Source: Agrypnia vestita
Taxonomy: Eukaryota > Arthropoda > Insecta > Trichoptera > Phryganeidae
Direction: 5' to 3'
DNA: 64,000 bases
Assembly: GCA_016648135.1 (NCBI GenBank)
Contig: JADDOH010000462.1
Span: forward strand, 1 to 64,000
Below are positions 41,936-53,335 of the stretch, piece by piece (within the stretch, counting starts at the first letter, position 1; each line of letters starts with the position of its first letter). Under the pieces are notes generated by a model that worked only from the letters and a program-made list of their open reading frames with translations, was not told the DNA's origin and did not search any database. Position numbers and translations under genes: made by a program.

Positions 41936-43049
41936 TTTATTATTTGTTTCAATCGTGTAGTTATTAAATATTACAATTAGACTTTTGATTTTGATTTTTT
42001 ATTTTTGTTTTACTCTGCGCGCCGTTTTTCGCATTTTCAGACATCAATAATTTTCAAAATTACACAGCACTGGATTATCCTGGGCTTTTCAAATAAATTG
42101 CAACGTGCTACAAATTGAAGCCCTACTAACCTAAGTAATATGTTTTTGTACGTGTAGTCTTTGTGGTCAAACTTATTGAACGTGAATTAACAAAAAAGGC
42201 CGCCATTTTTGAATTGGATACAATAAACATTTAAAAAATTAGTTTTAAACTACCAAAACACAAGAAAATGCACCGATAAAACAGGATTATTTTTGAGATG
42301 GTCAAGCGACCATTTTTTTTCCTGTAAAGCACGACGATAACCGACACCACCTAGCGGTAACTAGAAACATCTCTCGAGCTTGCTCATTCTTGTCGTCCAT
42401 TACATACGTCCGGTAACATGTAAGCTTACAGATCTACTAATAACTGAATACTTTTACCCAAATGTTCAAAACAATTAACGAAAAATTTACATTTAAGGGA
42501 AAAATATCGTAAGCAAATATTACTTTATATTAATTTACATGTTAATCTTGATGTGTATAATATTGTAATAAAGAAACTGCACGCAATTTAGGTTTTCCGA
42601 AAAATCTGGAGAGTTCTACAATTGTTTGGAGATTGATGGCATAAACAAAAATATACTAGAAACTTCAAGAAAATCTATCAAGTTTTTGCAAGTTTTTTAT
42701 ATGTTTAGCCTTCACAACTTTTTTCGTATGTGACTTGTATTTTTATTACCGCCATCTGCAGACCAAAGCTTTTTCATTCCCATAATCCAACACAGATGTC
42801 ACTGTTGATAATATCTATCTATATTTTAATTGGAGTTCAGTATGGTGTTATTGAAACAAAAAATTGAACATACTTAAAGTATTCTGTGGCATATAACCCC
42901 TTAAGACACAGTTTAAGATATCTCTTTTGGACATGGCTACCACTTGGATTAACAACCAAGCGTTTTATCTCATTCCAATTCATCAAAGTCAACGTCAGTC
43001 TCCCTTAGTGAGCTAGGTACTGTACCAACGCGGTGTTGACGCTGTACAC
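41936..43049. other. AT-rich spacer
   Basis: A segment near 42735-42775 ('ccgccatctgcagaccaaag') resembles 19865-19895 and marks another low-copy repeat. No gene. Confidence 0.4.
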
Positions 43050-43320
43050 TTTTACCGGGCGGCAAGACATTCGGCTAATTGTTTGACGACTCCGAGACGC
43101 CGTCTTTGTATCTCGTGTTCAGTTAGCGAAGTGGTCTGGCACTTAATTAAAAGCCGGGGCTTCGACGGGGGAAGGGATAGTTTCGCCCTTTCCCGGCGTC
43201 GGAGGCGTCGGGCGGGAACCCCGTCAGTAGCGCCGCGACGTCCGTCCCGGCAGTACGCTCCGACGCACCCTCGCGCTCGGCTCCCCTGCTGTTGGCCGCA
43301 CGCGACGAATCGTAATAATA
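43050..43320. other. GC-rich island in AT-rich DNA
   Basis: Contains 'ggcacttaattaaaagccgg' and long GC-rich runs such as 'gcgtcggaggcgtcgggcgg'. Overlapping frames on both strands carry no domain. Could be a CpG-rich promoter or regulatory island for the candidate exon about 1.5 kb downstream; inference. Confidence 0.35.
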
Positions 43321-44742
43321 AAGTATTACAGACGGATAATGGATTTATATCGTACATTATTTCAGAATTATTTTCACATGGCTTGCATTTAGCCTTTATG
43401 TTGTAGGGAAAATTTTACACACGTATTATTTAAAAATGTATTTTCATGATTAAGAAACATCATTGAAAAAGTGTAAAGTATCGCATTCTTTTATATTATA
43501 GTTACAAGGAATTATTAACGTTTTATCACAACATTACGCGAACGATACGCGAGTTATTTGATAATTAAAAAACAATTTTAACGGGTTTATTTTGTATGCA
43601 ACTGATAACTTTTACAAACTTACTTTGATAAATCATCAAGGAAAATATATTGAAAAACATGTTTATCAAAAAAAAATTAGTAAAATACTGATAAAAAAGT
43701 TCCGAGTACGAATCCCTATAGATGGTGATTTATTTATCTAAATTCGTTTACACATTGAGTTCGTTGACAATACTATAGTTCAGAGAGAAGCAGTCCCTCA
43801 CATCATCATCAGACTTAATTAATAAGAAGGTAAATTATTTATTATACCTGATGATAAGAAAGACTGCTCTTTATAAAACTATAGTAATGACAATATAATT
43901 GAAGTGTGTATAGTATAAAGTTTATTTAAGTATAATTTAAATTAATCATGTCGCGTCACAGTGTGGTTGTTTTATCTAATTATTAATAGCATCTAAATTA
44001 GATTTAATTATCACAGAATTATATTTTTAAAAATAGTTACTTCACAAATAAAATCGAATTCTAAAAATATTGATTCAAATATACATTAATTAATTAGAAA
44101 AATAAACTGGTAAAACTACCTTTAAAGAATAATTTCCACAGAAATTTTCTGTATATTTTTCGTGTTGATTCAACATATTTGTTTTAAATATCAGGATAAT
44201 GGATTTTAAAATTCAAAGGTTACAATAAAAATTGGTTTCAGTTTGAAAAAGTTGATAAATTTTCTCACTGTTATTTTATGGTAAATGTCTTAAAAACACA
44301 TTTCTTTTTTGTCCCATTTAATTTTTGTGAGACGCGTGTCGCCTAGTGAAAGCATTGTTTTTATTTTCATACGTGTGATTATGGAGTTCTATGAACTCAC
44401 CTCCGAAACAATAAATTTGGTAAATGTCTTATTGTAGTGATTTATTTTTGAATAAATATGTAAAAGTTTCTAACAAAGCAAACCTTCTCGTAAAGTTGCT
44501 AAAACATAGTTAATAATTTTCCACATTCCGCAAACGTAAAAGCGATTTAAAGAAAATTTCCCTAGCATAATAAATCCATTAAGTCCCTTGAAGGGTTCAG
44601 ATATTTGATTCAAAATATTCAAAAACTATCTCGATTTGAGTTGTTGAGTTGAAATAGTGTTATGATATGGACAAAGTTTAAGAATACATTACACAGTTCT
44701 AAATAACTTGAGGTGTATTTGATTTGCATACATTGGACAAAG
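43321..44742. other. AT-rich single-copy spacer
   Basis: No feature recognised. If 44743 is a first coding exon, its 5' UTR or promoter may lie here. Confidence 0.4.
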
Positions 44743-44818
44743 ATGTGTGGAAAGTTCTGCAAACTTTTTTGTGTCCTCCTGCTCGCCGCGACTTCGAGGG
44801 GATTCCTGGATACCGGAG
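44743..44818 (+). CDS. Candidate first coding exon encoding a signal peptide
   Basis: ATG at 44743 has A at -3. It encodes MCGKFCKLFCVLLLAATSRG then FLDTG, a short basic start, a hydrophobic core (LFCVLLLAA) and a cleavable-looking end, then a GAG|GTTAGT donor in phase 1. The coding part is less AT-rich than its surroundings. Phase-1 introns after signal peptides are usual for secreted and immunoglobulin-type surface proteins. No partner exon is recognisable in the remaining 19 kb, so the gene, if real, has a very long first intron. Chance cannot be excluded. Confidence 0.42.
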
Positions 44819-44819
44819 G

Positions 44820-45639
44820 TTAGTTTGTTTTGGATTAATTACTTAGATGTCGCCTTCTTTTGCTCCTTTAGATGTCTTTATGTATTTTTAACATAATCTA
44901 TAAACACAGAATCTTTTTCTACATCCCCATTAATTAATTTAATTTACGGAATACGCACTGAAAAAAACAATATTACAGTTTATTTTAAATATACCAAAAA
45001 TCAGTAACCGAATAAAATATTAACATAAATTAGTCATGGTACTAATTATAAGCCAATATATATATAATCTTTTTAGATGGTTATTTGTAGAAACGTAATA
45101 TCACTTAATTCATGCTAAATATTTACATATTTTTACATAATATTTCAGTGCCGTATATTTTGTGGTTTTTAATATAGTTGTCAACTAAGTGTCTCCAAAA
45201 AAAAAAAAAGTAATTAATTGTATAATTTTTTGGACGCTTTTTCACAGGTTCACAATTCAACAAAGCATTAAGATACACATTGTTTTACAATATTACATTC
45301 AATTCTATTTTAACTGAAAAAACTTAACTCAATATCATATATTTAACTAAATACCTGTTATTAGCAATGTTATTAGTTGTAAGATAATTATTAAAACTTC
45401 TTTCAAGTCGTTTCTTTACAGGTTAATAAATATGTATACCTAAAAATACGTAAAATATTTATATTCTTTTTGAAATAACTGATAAATATACTCAATATGC
45501 TAATACACTATTCAACTAAATACATATAACTATGCGATGTTCCTTATTATATGACTGTTACTATCGCTTAATAAATTTTCTTAACACATGTAAAATATAT
45601 TTTACAGGTATTCTAAATGAACAAATAAAAATATGTCAG
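44820..45639. other. AT-rich spacer
   Basis: Nothing recognised; would be intron if the preceding exon is real. Confidence 0.4.
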
Positions 45640-45980
45640 TATTCTTATAAATCATTAAACTTAGTATGCCTTGCTATACCATGTTATTAAATATAAGAAG
45701 ATTTTGTTTTTTCTTCTAAATTTGGAGTAAACTCGAAAGTGCGTAAGGACTCTAGTAATTTATTATTTAACGTGGAGACAATAAATTACAGTGTCCTCGA
45801 TCCATACTTGTTAGTGGTTTTAGGAATTGAGAGTCCTAAATTGGTAGCGTGCAATCCTTGATTAAGAGGAACAGCAGTACCTAACCCATGTACAGGAAGA
45901 GCGTTGAATTGAGATAATTTATAAATTTTAGAACCATTTACTAAAATAATAAATATATTTTTAGATAAACATAACAATAT
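45640..45980 (-). pseudogene. Non-LTR reverse-transcriptase C-terminal fragment
   Basis: Minus strand: GLSIPKTTNKYGSRTL, stop, then in the same frame FIVSTLNNKLLESLRTFEFT. The 'GSRTLxFxVPxLxNxLP' pattern is that of non-LTR reverse-transcriptase C-termini. Only one stop interrupts it. Confidence 0.55.
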
Positions 45981-46177
45981 TTGGTAACTAATTGGTACAG
46001 TATCATTGGTACGTTCGTTATAGTTGAATTTAATTAATAGTGAACTACGTTGATAAAGGATTTAAATAAGTACTTTTTTATACTTATTGGAGTTCTAAAT
46101 ATCCATACAAATACATGAATATTTTTTCCGTTCAGTAAACCTTTACATTATCGTTGAATTAAATTGTGGTAAAATAC
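45981..46177. other. AT-rich spacer
   Basis: No feature recognised. Confidence 0.4.
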
Positions 46178-46627
46178 TGTCACGGGATCGTGGCTACGGA
46201 AGGCAAATGAAACACTAAAAACTATTAAAATTTTTATTTATTACGCAAAATTACTTAACACAGATTTTAATCGAAATTCTTAAATTCACACTAGTATTTC
46301 GCACTCGAAAATCTTACACGCATATCTAGAAAATTTAATTCAGAGGTTTGTATCGCTCTGATTACTATACAGCACTTCTCACATGTCGGTAGATACTTTC
46401 TTGATTTACTGTCGCTGGAACACACACACGCTAGCAATATTCTGAGTTGCCGCACGGTTCGCTCCAATGGCGTTAGCCCTGTGCTCATGTCGCTTTCTCG
46501 ATATTTCCAGAATCCGCTGGACTATCCCAGAACCTTGCAGTAATTTCTAATTTTAGTGTAAAAGGTCTAGAGTGCTGTCAAATAATCAATTACGTGTAAT
46601 TCTTTCTGATTTAAAAATCTCGTGACA
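46178..46627. mobile_element. Probable solo LTR (TGTCACG ... CGTGACA)
   Basis: 450 bp starting TGTCACGGG and ending CTCGTGACA, the TG...CA ends with short inverted repeat expected of an LTR. Possible 4-bp flanks are ATAC and ATGC. Related fragments are at 35884-36125 and 57786-58290, sharing 'actaaaaact', 'gtagatactttcttgattta' and 'ttccagaat' blocks. No internal retroelement genes adjoin it. Confidence 0.55.
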
Positions 46628-47240
46628 ATGCGTTAATTAGGATTTAAAAAAGTTATTTGAATACTTATTAAAGTTTTAAATACCCATCTAAATATATTTT
46701 TTTCCGTTGAATAAAGTGTAGACGACGCAACATAATTAAATTTACAGTAAAATACGTTAATTATTATTTAAAAAGTCCTTTTAATAATGAACATAAATAA
46801 TTTTTCCATTACCTTTTTGCGTTCGGAATTTTTCAAATTAACCGATAAATAATATTACCGAGGTATGGATTTGCGAGGTTCTAGGAGGGTAAAAAAAGTT
46901 TATGATAATGCCAAGATTTTATTACTACACTTTCAACCCAACCTTAATGTAAGATTAGTATTTTTATAGATCTAATCATCCATTTAATCTGCTAACTTAC
47001 CATTCTAGAAATTTCTTTTACTTAATTACATTTATCCCTTTCAGTACCGATGTCTTATTAAGTTAAATAATAAAATACCGGATTGAATTAAGAATATTCC
47101 TTTAAAATATGAATGATCTCCGATTTCATTTGAGATATAACAAAACGTCACAATATTAGACTTCAAAGCTAAATTATTCATTAAAATTTAAAATGGAAAT
47201 CGTTAATAAAAAAAGGCATGCTTTTATGCGCTTTCTTTGC
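46628..47240. other. AT-rich spacer
   Basis: Nothing recognised. Confidence 0.4.
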
Positions 47241-47570
47241 ATACATTCGTAATCGATTTTTTAATATCATTCATGCAGTATACAAATCCAAATATTGAAT
47301 GCGTTGTTTTCAAGTTTAAAACAAATTTTCGAACGGCATGTTCTTCAGCGCTTGCTTGTGAGTGACGTATTTATTAATTTTAATCAAAATAATAACCAAA
47401 ACATGTCGAAAATGATTTAATAATGTAAAGTCATCCACTTTACGTAAATTTTGAAAGTTTTAGAGCTCTAGTTAGTCGAGAAAATAGTAAAAAAATAATA
47501 TAAAGATTCCACCACAATAAACAAATAGACTAAAAGAGATAAATAAAAGCATGTAACAAAGAAGAAATTT
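47241..47570 (+). mobile_element. Dispersed repeat DR3, uninterrupted copy
   Basis: Aligns with 37003-37060 plus 37756-38045. It lacks the 683-bp insert, so it serves as the empty-site comparison. Confidence 0.68.
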
Positions 47571-47714
47571 AAATTAAATGATAAAAGTGTGCTTTTTTGG
47601 TTATGCCGTAATTATTATCATTCCCTGATGAATTATCAGGGAATGACAAATAAAATTGAATATGTCACTGAAAAGTAAAAAAGTTTACTAAGAAAAGTAA
47701 TCTGCCTTTAATAG

Positions 47715-47900
47715 AATAGATTTATTTATTTATTTCTTAATCACATATATTATACAATTTGGGTTGTAGGTATTATGCTTGTCCCACTAGAAGAATCTCT
47801 GTTGAGGCAGGCATACTTTACAAAATTGTTGTACTATTAATTCATTTGCGTTTAGTTACAAGTTATTTCTTCTTAGTGTCGTTAGTTGTATACACAAAAT
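47715..47900 (-). mobile_element. Possible non-LTR 3' UTR, minus strand
   Basis: On the minus strand the sequence ends 'aagaaataaataaataaat' after about 180 bp without coding capacity, as at the 3' ends near 36760 and 40900. Confidence 0.35.
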
Positions 47901-48666
47901 AAAAATATATAAAAACGTTTATGGTAACAATGGTATAAACCCATCGACATTAAAAAAAAACTTAAATTTGCAAACTTTGTTAATCTTTTGAAAATAATAT
48001 GAATGAATTGACTTCTCTTAGTGGCAATATACTAACGAAATACTTAGAAAGACTATTTATTTACATCGATATAATATCGCAAAATATGACCTAAATTATT
48101 TATAAATAACACATTAACATCGTTAATTTTTTTAAGCTGCTGTGAATTTTAATCATCCATCAGCCAATACTTTTTTGTCCTGTTAAAAAAAACGGCGAGT
48201 CTGAAAGGGTTAAACAAAAATAAAAATAATTTATTGCTGGTTCATTAAGTTATCTACATTTTTCATTTAACTATTTGACTTTCTGGAGTATATTTGGTAA
48301 GAAAACTTTACCAAATATACTAAAGAGCCCAATAAATATTTGCATCATGCTTTGAAGGTAAAAAAGCCGTTTTTGCTCAATTGATTTTTATAAAATTTCT
48401 TATAATGGGTTTTTTATAATACGTAATTTTTTTTTTTAATTGAGTCATGTAACTTTTTTGCTGAGAATCGTAATATGCCATTCCTTGTATTTTTTCACAT
48501 ATGAATATTATATTGGACAACACCTTTAAAAAAATAATTATTCAAATTTTTAACATTGATTTGTTTTAAATTTTTGAGTGTAAAAAAGCTATAATTATTG
48601 AAGCTTAAACAATGTCGTTAGACCAAACTATTTATCATAGAAAAGTTGTTTTATAATTGACGTGAT
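47901..48666. other. AT-rich spacer
   Basis: A small inverted pair 'tatttggtaagaaaactttaccaaata' lies at about 48290-48318. No gene. Confidence 0.4.
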
Positions 48667-48790
48667 ACTTGGTCTAGTAGGTAGTAAGCTTCATTCCAGA
48701 CCGCCAATTTTTTTTTCTCATAGCACAGGCGTTTAGTTTAGTTTGAAACTGGTTACAATATTGATGGGACACGTATACACATATCTTTAT
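48667..48790 (+). mobile_element. tRNA-derived SINE family C, degraded copy
   Basis: 'tctcatagcacaggcgttta' and 'gatgggacacgtata' match the family body; the head is shortened. Confidence 0.6.
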
Positions 48791-49209
48791 TATCATTATG
48801 TTAATAGTTATCATATTTATAAATGCAACTTGATCATTTCTTTCCTGGCTTCTTACATATTAAACGTAAGCCTTGTCTTCCTTCCTCCAGAATAAAAGCT
48901 GATGAAATAATTCCAGCGTTGACATAAGATCCTTATGAGGAAGTAATAATGATAAAAAATGATTTAATTTCCGGAAAGCTGATATGTACTTCAAGAAAAA
49001 ACTCCTACGGAAAGTAAAATTCTCTTCTTGATATGTTTGAAGTATTGTACTATTGATGAAAATATTACTTTATTTTTAACCATTTGAGTTTCATATTTCG
49101 ATACTTATAGCAGACACGATGATATTAATCTATAGGTAAAAGGTATAAAAGGAGAACCTCCGGAGAAATTGCAAAATACACATTTGACTAATGAATTTAT
49201 TCAAAAAGA
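48791..49209. other. Spacer
   Basis: No feature recognised. Confidence 0.4.
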
Positions 49210-49560
49210 GCAGAATGATTTTGTGGTAACATTATTAATTATATAATTTAAAAATATATTATTAATTTAAATTGTTACACCACTTGTAGTACTTTTACGT
49301 CTAAGGGTTTCGATATCACTGTATCTTCGTCAGGACGGACGCATACTAACTATCCCTTACTTATTCTAGTAAACAAATTAATTTTTGAACGGGGGCGTGG
49401 CTACAGTTACGGTGGGGGTAATTATAAGGTGAACACTGAAATGGGGAATATATCACGTAACGGGCTATTCACACAATTTATCTGGTTATTAATTATATTG
49501 GCTTTGTTCATTTCTTGATTCGAAATATTTCTAAGTATCCTATATAAGGCGTCTATTATT
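49210..49560 (-). mobile_element. Penelope-like terminal segment, diverged subfamily
   Basis: The minus strand shows the hammerhead core followed by 'gtggtgtaacaattt' and 'gttaccacaaaatc'. A GC-rich 'cacgcccccgttc' block (minus) occupies the place of 'gaccccgccccc' in the 63-kb copy. Ends near a (TTTA)n run at 49555. Confidence 0.55.
49290..49340 (-). ncRNA. Hammerhead-like core with consensus CUGANGA and GAAA
   Basis: Minus strand: GTCCTGACGA (core CTGACGA at 49333-49327), a stem GATA/TATC, then GAAAC (GAAA at 49311-49308). Both invariant boxes match consensus, the only such copy in the window. Helix III and the cleavage site are not clear by eye. Confidence 0.5.
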
Positions 49561-50088
49561 TATTTATTTATTTATTAAATATATGTGATGGGTGTATGTG
49601 AGCGAAAGAATATGTCCACCCGTTCAGAGACAGATTTTTTGTGTCGAGACGTGACGTATATTGTGACTGCGAGTGTAATGTGTGAGCAGAGGCAGGATAG
49701 ATACAAGACATGAATTACGATTACACTTAATTAAATTTACAATGTTGGTATTGCGTACAGAAAGAAGCGCTTGCTATATCTACGACGGTCGGCGAAAGTG
49801 TGGTTGTACTTATGGGCAACCGGTACTTGGTTGGTCGCATCGAGCCCCTTATTGGTTGATGCCGGCTCGACGCGTACGGCTAGAAACGCTGCGGGCCTCG
49901 ACCACCACAAAACAACCAAAGGACTACTGAAAGCATGTGGGTCTATAAAAAATGAGTCATCCACATTTGAACGAGAACAAAAGATAACAGTATAAACCAA
50001 GTCAGTAGCCGGCGGCGAATAGATTACAAGACCAGAGGTGTAGTAGGTACTTAGTCCACATCACTTAACTATTATCATGGCTAAAATA
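49561..50088. other. Unclassified segment
   Basis: 49680-50000 is less AT-rich, with overlapping open frames on both strands and no domain. Could be part of an LTR or a decayed element. Confidence 0.3.
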
Positions 50089-50504
50089 CAATAAAACCCC
50101 GTTAATTCGACGCCCACGAGGTCCCAAAATGCATAGAAGCTTAATCACGATAATGTGACAACCCCGATAATTTGTAATTCGAAGTAATTTTCAACTCCTT
50201 GCGCTTTAAATAAATACATTTTCGTTCACAAAATAAGATTTTTTTTATTTTGACAGAATTGAAAAATTTAATTTGACAGAATTGAAAAAGATATTTCGAT
50301 TTTTTTCGCAAATGAGAGCAAAAAATATGTTAATATCGGGTACTTTGGTAATAAAAATGACGTGATCTTTATATGAGCATAATAAATATTCCATTATATT
50401 AGTTTTCGAAATTATTTCTTGAAATAAGCAAAATTAATGACTTTTTTATGCAATCTAAAGGTGATTTTTTTGTTCTTTAATTTCGAATTAACGAGGTTCT
50501 ATTC
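50089..50504. mobile_element. pogo-like non-autonomous element (TA duplication)
   Basis: Termini CAATAAAACCCCGTTAATTC and, inverted, GAATAGAACCTCGTTAATTC follow the pogo/Tigger pattern CAGTAGAACCTCG. TA flanks both sides (50087-50088, 50505-50506). 416 bp, no transposase coding left. Confidence 0.75.
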
Positions 50505-50790
50505 TATAACATAACGTGTGTATATGCACATGTAAAAATAAAAACACACTTGTTTATTTTTTGTGAGATGCGCTTCGCTTTATGAGGGAATTATCAATCT
50601 AGCTATTTAATATTCAATTACTTATATTTTTATGGAATGTATTGAAAATAAAACAGCTATATAATTTTAAGAAATATAGTATTATAGGTTTTTGTATTCC
50701 GGCGAGGTCCTAAGAAACAATTTTTTTCAAACACTGATGATATATTAATACATATATGGAAGAGGATAGCTATTAGATATATTTTTCAAG

Positions 50791-50851
50791 GCTAAGAGGC
50801 CCAATTATCGAAGTGGTTGATATAACCACTTCGATAATTGGGCCTCTTAGC
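50791..50851. repeat. Almost perfect 28-bp-arm hairpin
   Basis: GCTAAGAGGCCCAATTATCG followed by AAGTGGTT is mirrored exactly after a five-base loop. It immediately precedes a tRNA-like SINE head. The near-perfect arms suggest recent origin. Confidence 0.9.
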
Positions 50852-50879
50852 ACAAAAGATCGAGTAAAACAAATAGATT

Positions 50880-50965
50880 TATTTGATTCCACCGGGGATC
50901 GAACCCAGAAACATCGGTGTGAGATGGCAGTGTTATACCCACTGGGCTACGAGGGCTACTAATTG
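50880..50965 (-). mobile_element. tRNA-like SINE family B, copy 2
   Basis: The minus strand reads 'gtagcccagtgggtataaca' then B box GGGTTCGATCCCCGG, like 9930-9998. Confidence 0.62.
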
Positions 50966-51429
50966 AGATAGAGACAGCATTATTCATATTAATTTAGGAT
51001 TTTTTCTGAAGATTTAAATCAATTGTACGTGTCTCAATTGTCTGAATTACATTACTTTGATTATAATACACTGTAAGCCAATTTCCCTATCTAAACACGA
51101 ACAATTCTGTTTTCTTAGAGAGGTAGCGCGTAAAAGATTTGATTGGTATAACTATTAATTATTGGTTATCTGTTTAAAATACCACACTATAATAAATTAA
51201 CATATCTAAAAAAAGAAAACAAGATATTACGCATAAAACGCGATGGCCCAGCTGAACACCATTCCGAAATATGCGTTTCAGATGTTTTGTCATCAATGGT
51301 GATACCGCTGGCATTGGTGTGTACATTGACAAGGGAACTTATTAGATTAAAATAAGTATAGTGTATATGAATAAACATGTTTCTACCAACTAAGGGTTTG
51401 ACATTTTTTGTAAGCAAGTAGTGTGTGTA
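50966..51429. other. AT-rich spacer
   Basis: No gene recognised. Confidence 0.4.
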
Positions 51430-52240
51430 GGCTGGCATCATCCCTTAAGTTCATTAGGTTCTTTTACTTGTTATTGTTTCAGCGAAGGGGATGAGAGCGG
51501 GGGCGGCAGACTCAATCGTATTCAATTAAAGCTAATAATAATAAGTAGCACTTGTGTGGAAAGGAACCCGCTAATTAATATGGAAATGAAACAACTCCAC
51601 GGAACTGTTAAGGCGGTCGGGGTAATCCGCTTAAAAGTTACACTTTCCCTGGCGCCGCGGGTTGGGGGGGGAGCCCCAAGTTCCCCGGGAAGATCCAAAT
51701 CTAGAAATTAGGGGCGAGTTATTTTCGCCAACTATAAGTATCGGTCCGGGAAAATGTGGAAATCATTGCGGAAAATTGCCAATTTGTCGAGCGAGTGCCG
51801 CGCGCGGGCTTCAATTCGGCGGGAATTAATCATTTTTGTAATTTATTGCCGGTTTCTAGCGAGTTTTGGATCCCCGTGTATGTAAATTTCGCATTTCAAT
51901 GACGCTGATGGTGCAAACGCGGAAGAAAATGGTGCCCCCAAGAAAAAAAAAGTAGCCGAAATACATCAAATCATCGCTGATTGAATTAATCCAAAAATAG
52001 ACTCGAGAGAAGAGGGAATCCACCACACACCCGGGGCAACAATAGTTGACATATCGGCCCTACACTTTCGCCACCCATTTTCGTCATTTTTTTAATGCTA
52101 AAGTGGACGTCCTCACCGTCCCGCCGATACTCGTGGGAACGCGAGCGGGACGGGAAGGCGTCCACACAAAACCTCTTCTCTGCCTCCAAAGCGCAGGGAC
52201 AAATGACAATTTTAATACAACTGGAATATTGGAGACTTAA
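51430..52240. other. GC-richer single-copy cluster, possible regulatory DNA
   Basis: Several blocks mix TAATTA-type sites ('cgctaattaatatgg', 'gggaattaatca') with GC-rich runs ('ctggcgccgcgggttggggg', 'gccgcgcgcgggcttc'). Frames on both strands are open but unrelated to known proteins. The texture resembles conserved non-coding DNA near developmental genes; inference. Confidence 0.35.
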
Positions 52241-52354
52241 TACTTTATAATGTTCTTAAGTTTTCAAGTCATTAGAATCTTATGGTTTGAGTTTCTTAGG
52301 TTATTCTGCCGTGTTCAATTCATCAGCCCTGATGATGGACCCTGCAATGTGACC

Positions 52355-52515
52355 TTGCAATGATAGTCCAACGTTTTGCGAAAAAAACCCAGAAATATTG
52401 AAAAAAAAATGCAAACTTTGAAGTCGCATATCTCCTTAACTACAAATAAAAGGTCATGGTTGCTTTAACATTTTCGACTCATAATCAAGGCAGAAATCCA
52501 CCTGTAAAGTATTGT
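52355..52515 (+). mobile_element. Dispersed repeat DR2, copy
   Basis: 'tgatagtccaacgttttgcg', 'gaagtcgcatatctccttaa' and 'ggcagaaatccacctgtaaa' match the family. The last block corresponds to the unit of the 31-kb minisatellite. Confidence 0.66.
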
Positions 52516-53099
52516 AGACTAGCTCTGTTACGCCCTATAAAAATATTGTTATGTCATAATACTATTTTTTATGACATTTTCATAAGTGTTTCAAAATTCA
52601 CATGCTCGTGGTAACGTTTTTAAACAATGTGAACAAATTGTGAACAAGATATGTACCTACGTTATTTGAAGTCAATTTATTTTGGTGGCCTGCCTTCACA
52701 AATGTCTTTAAGGAATTCGTTACGTCACGAGCCAAAATTAATGAATTGACTAGAAAATCAATGAATATTTCACGACCGTAACTGTCCAATCCTTTTGAAG
52801 AACCGTGCATAAAGGAACACAACAGACGTACGTTTATTTGAGGCACAAATAATGCCTTCGATACGGCGAAATGGAGATGTCTTCCCCGAAACAGGGGCGG
52901 CTGGGAGGGGAGGATTTAGAAACACTTATTGGCTTTATCCCGTATAACCATCAATTATGTATGAGTTATGAGGGGTTGTTCGAAAATGAACGAACAATTT
53001 CAAAATTGACTTTTTTAATTCATGATGCCAACCACGAGATTGGTGAAAACCAAGATGAAGCACAGTAGACCGACTGCAGTGGAAATTGGGTCGTATATA
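52516..53099. other. Spacer
   Basis: Open frames are short with no domain; nothing supported. Confidence 0.35.
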
Positions 53100-53335
53100 C
53101 AGGGTTATTTGGAAAACCAAATTAATCTCAATATTCCTGCCTTGATTATGAGTCGAAAATGTTCAAGCAACCATGACCTAATATCAATAGTTATGGGTAT
53201 ATACGGCATCAAACTTGCATTTCTTTTTCAATGTTTCTGACTTATTTTTTACAAAACGATGAAATATCATTACACTAACTTATATCGATTATATATTATT
53301 ACGAAAAATTAGGCCATCCTGTATTAACGTTAGCT
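53100..53335 (-). mobile_element. Dispersed repeat DR2, minus-strand copy
   Basis: Begins 'cagggttatttgg' and ends 'ggccatcctgta', close to inverted CAGGGTG-type ends; the interior 'ccttgattatgagtcgaaaa' matches. Confidence 0.66.

Noticed and set aside
43052..43406. Overlapping arginine-rich frames on both strands as genes
   Set aside because: Frames open on both strands of a GC-rich block, with low-complexity Arg/Ala/Pro content and no domain.
45786..45977. A mitochondrial or bacterial insertion
   Set aside because: The peptide continues with a non-LTR reverse-transcriptase C-terminal pattern on the same frame; no organelle gene was recognised.
51421..52240. Small genes in the GC-rich cluster
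   Set aside because: Candidate frames on both strands lack start context, splice partners and domains; better described as non-coding.
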